Shown piece by piece: positions 62,380-64,000 of a stretch of DNA of 64,000 bases. Within the stretch, counting starts at the first letter, position 1; every line of letters starts with the position of its first letter. A program made the translations under genes and the position numbers. The DNA lies in assembly GCA_033060915.1 (NCBI GenBank), contig CM065396.1:2491001-2555000 (forward strand), written 5' to 3'. The DNA is from Euryodendron excelsum (Eukaryota; Streptophyta; Magnoliopsida; Ericales; Pentaphylacaceae). The notes under the pieces were generated by a model that searched no databases, had not been told where the DNA came from, and worked only from the letters and a program-made list of their open reading frames with translations.

Positions 62380-64000
62380 TCACTCAAAAGATAGTGGATC
62401 CCGAAGATCCACACAATCAACCTCGCCCACTTCGAACACAAAATAGGGCTTAAGTTTTTGCCCATTCACTTTAAAGCTCTTACCATTCGTGAGATTTTCT
62501 ATCTCAACTGTCCCATGAGGTGACACCTCCCTAACAACATAAGGTTCGAACCATCTACTTTGAAGCTTACCCGGAAACAAATGAAAAAGGGAATTATAAA
62601 GTAGGGCCTTTTGACCAACCTCAAAAGATTTGTGAAGAATGTGTTGGTTTTGCCCCATGCATACTGTCATTAAATTGGCGAATAGGCCAATTGGCCTTGT
62701 GTTCTATCTCAATCGGAAGGTGGTGCACCTTTCTGTACACAAGTTGATAGGGAGATGAACCTAAAATGGTTTATAAACAGTTCGATAAGCATACAAAGCA
62801 TCCACTAACCTCAAGGACCAATCTTTTTGGTTAGGGTTAATAGTATTTTCTAAGACTTGCTTAATCTCCCTATTCGCCAACTCAACTTAGCCTTGAGTTT
62901 GGGGATAATAAGGTGTACCAACCTTGTGAATCACCCCATACTTATGCATTAAAAGACCTACAGGTCGATTACAAAAGTGAGATCCACCATCACTAATAAT
63001 AGCACGCGGTATACCAAATCGAGAAAATATGTGCTCTTTTAAGAATTTGATCACCACAGGATGTTCATTGATACGCAAAGGGATGGCTTCAACCCACTTG
63101 GACATGTAGTATATGGCCACTAGAATATAAAGATAATCAAACGAACTAGGAAAAGGACTCATAAAGTCAACACTCCAACAATCGAAAACCTCTAGAATAA
63201 TAATGGGATTAAGAGGTATCATGTGCCTCCTCGAAAGACTATCTAGATATTGGCACATATCATAGGATGCACAAAAGATATGAAAGTCTTTAAATATAGT
63301 GGGCCAGTAGAAATCACTTTGCAAAATCTTTGCAATGGTTTTGCATGAAGAAAAATGCCCTCCACAAGCATGTGAATGACAAAACTTTATAACTCTCTCA
63401 CTCTCATCGTCGGGAATACACCGACGAATCACTTGATCGGGACAATACTTAAACAAATACGGATCCTCCCATGAAAAATACCTCACATATCTAAGAAATT
63501 TCTTCCTATCAAGACTAGACCAATGCGAGGGAATCTTACCGGTAGCTAAGAAGTTAGTTATATCCGCATACCAAGGAATGGTAGCATGTGAAAATGAATA
63601 CACATGGAGAAGATGCTCATCCGAAAAATACTCATTAATAAGAAGGGAATCTTAGGCATCCTCATTAGTAGGGAGCCTCGAAAGATGGTCGGCAACTATA
63701 TTCTCTACCCTCTTCTTATCTCTAATCTCAATATGGAACTCTTGAAGCAAGATGATCCATCGGATGAGTCATGGTTTTGCATCAGGCTCACTTAACAAGT
63801 ACTTAAAGTAGAATGATTAGTGTAAATTATAACTAAAGATTCGGCTAAGTACGATCTAAATTTATCTAATGCAAAGATTATGGCAAGGAGCTCTTTTTCA
63901 ATTGTAGTGTAGTTCAATTAGGCTTCATTAAGGGTTTTACTAGCGTAATATATAACATGGGATTTCTTATCCACCCTTTGCCCCAAAACAGCCTTAACCG
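62380..64000 (-). pseudogene. Athila-like Ty3/gypsy pol fragment (RNase H and integrase)
   Basis: Minus strand, running off the right edge. Order from 64000 down: RNase H (YYASKTLNEA, IEKELLAIIFALDKFRSYL), a linker with [13 protein letters not shown], the integrase zinc region and core (CHSHACGGHFSSCKT, DCWSVDFMSPFP, IISDGGSHFCNR, TPYYPQTQG), then the C-terminal domain ([17 protein letters not shown]). Breaks seen: stop 63918-63920, a frameshift near 63800, a stop near 63770, stop 63652-63654, stop 62887-62889, and a frameshift near 62770. It encoded enzymes for reverse transcription and insertion; it cannot make them now. Superfamily from the integrase C-terminus and layout; the Athila assignment is inference. 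Confidence 0.8.

Noticed and set aside
1..64000. tRNA, rRNA or small nucleolar RNA genes
   Set aside because: I saw no convincing cloverleaf or rRNA segment by eye. A tRNAscan or Infernal run would be decisive.

Overview
This window is nuclear DNA of a flowering plant, almost certainly a woody or otherwise repeat-rich eudicot. The evidence is split genes with GT-AG introns, a two-AP2-domain developmental regulator with the family's 9-nt micro-exon, a nuclear gene for a chloroplast translation factor with introns of several kb, and abundant plant-type transposons (MULE, hAT MITEs, Copia, Athila-like Ty3/gypsy, RTE LINE, Au-type SINE). I cannot name the species. Only two host genes look intact.

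Layout. 1-5640: decayed retrotransposon-like DNA plus an 814-bp hAT-type MITE with target duplications. 5650-10005: AT-rich upstream region of the first gene, with several GA/CT tracts and two CACGTG boxes. 10006-13676: BABY BOOM/AINTEGUMENTA-like transcription factor, 9 exons, predicted 748 aa. 14320-25549: a structurally complete 11.2-kb Mutator-like element (MULE) with a perfect 9-bp target duplication (TGATAAATG), alignable 106-bp terminal inverted repeats beginning GGGCC, subterminal arrays of TGACG palindromes at both ends, about nine copies of a 177-bp satellite, and three genes: a plant mobile domain (PMD) gene, an unrecognised roughly 218-codon gene here called orfX, and a MURA transposase with DDE residues, SWIM finger and a zinc knuckle. 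All three keep reading frame and splice sites but carry 12 premature stops in total, each explainable by one C-to-T or G-to-A change. 25560-32300: nested LTR-retrotransposon remnants, including a Copia-type LTR with primer binding site and broken gag. 33115-55949: chloroplast peptide chain release factor 2 (PRFB1/HCF109 type), 7 exons, predicted 485 aa, 22.8 kb long because of transposon-filled introns. 55950-60500: no gene seen. 60520-64000: Athila-like Ty3/gypsy LTR and broken pol on the minus strand, running off the right edge.

The host genes are functionally unrelated: one controls embryonic/meristematic growth, the other ends translation of plastid mRNAs. The most notable object is the MULE. 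Its orfX and MURA genes point at each other and orfX shares a divergent promoter region with PMD. That region has repeated CACGTG palindromes and a TATA box. The layout recalls the convergent two-gene plan of maize MuDR with a PMD cargo gene added. orfX may be an undescribed accessory protein, although in this copy the element is probably dead.
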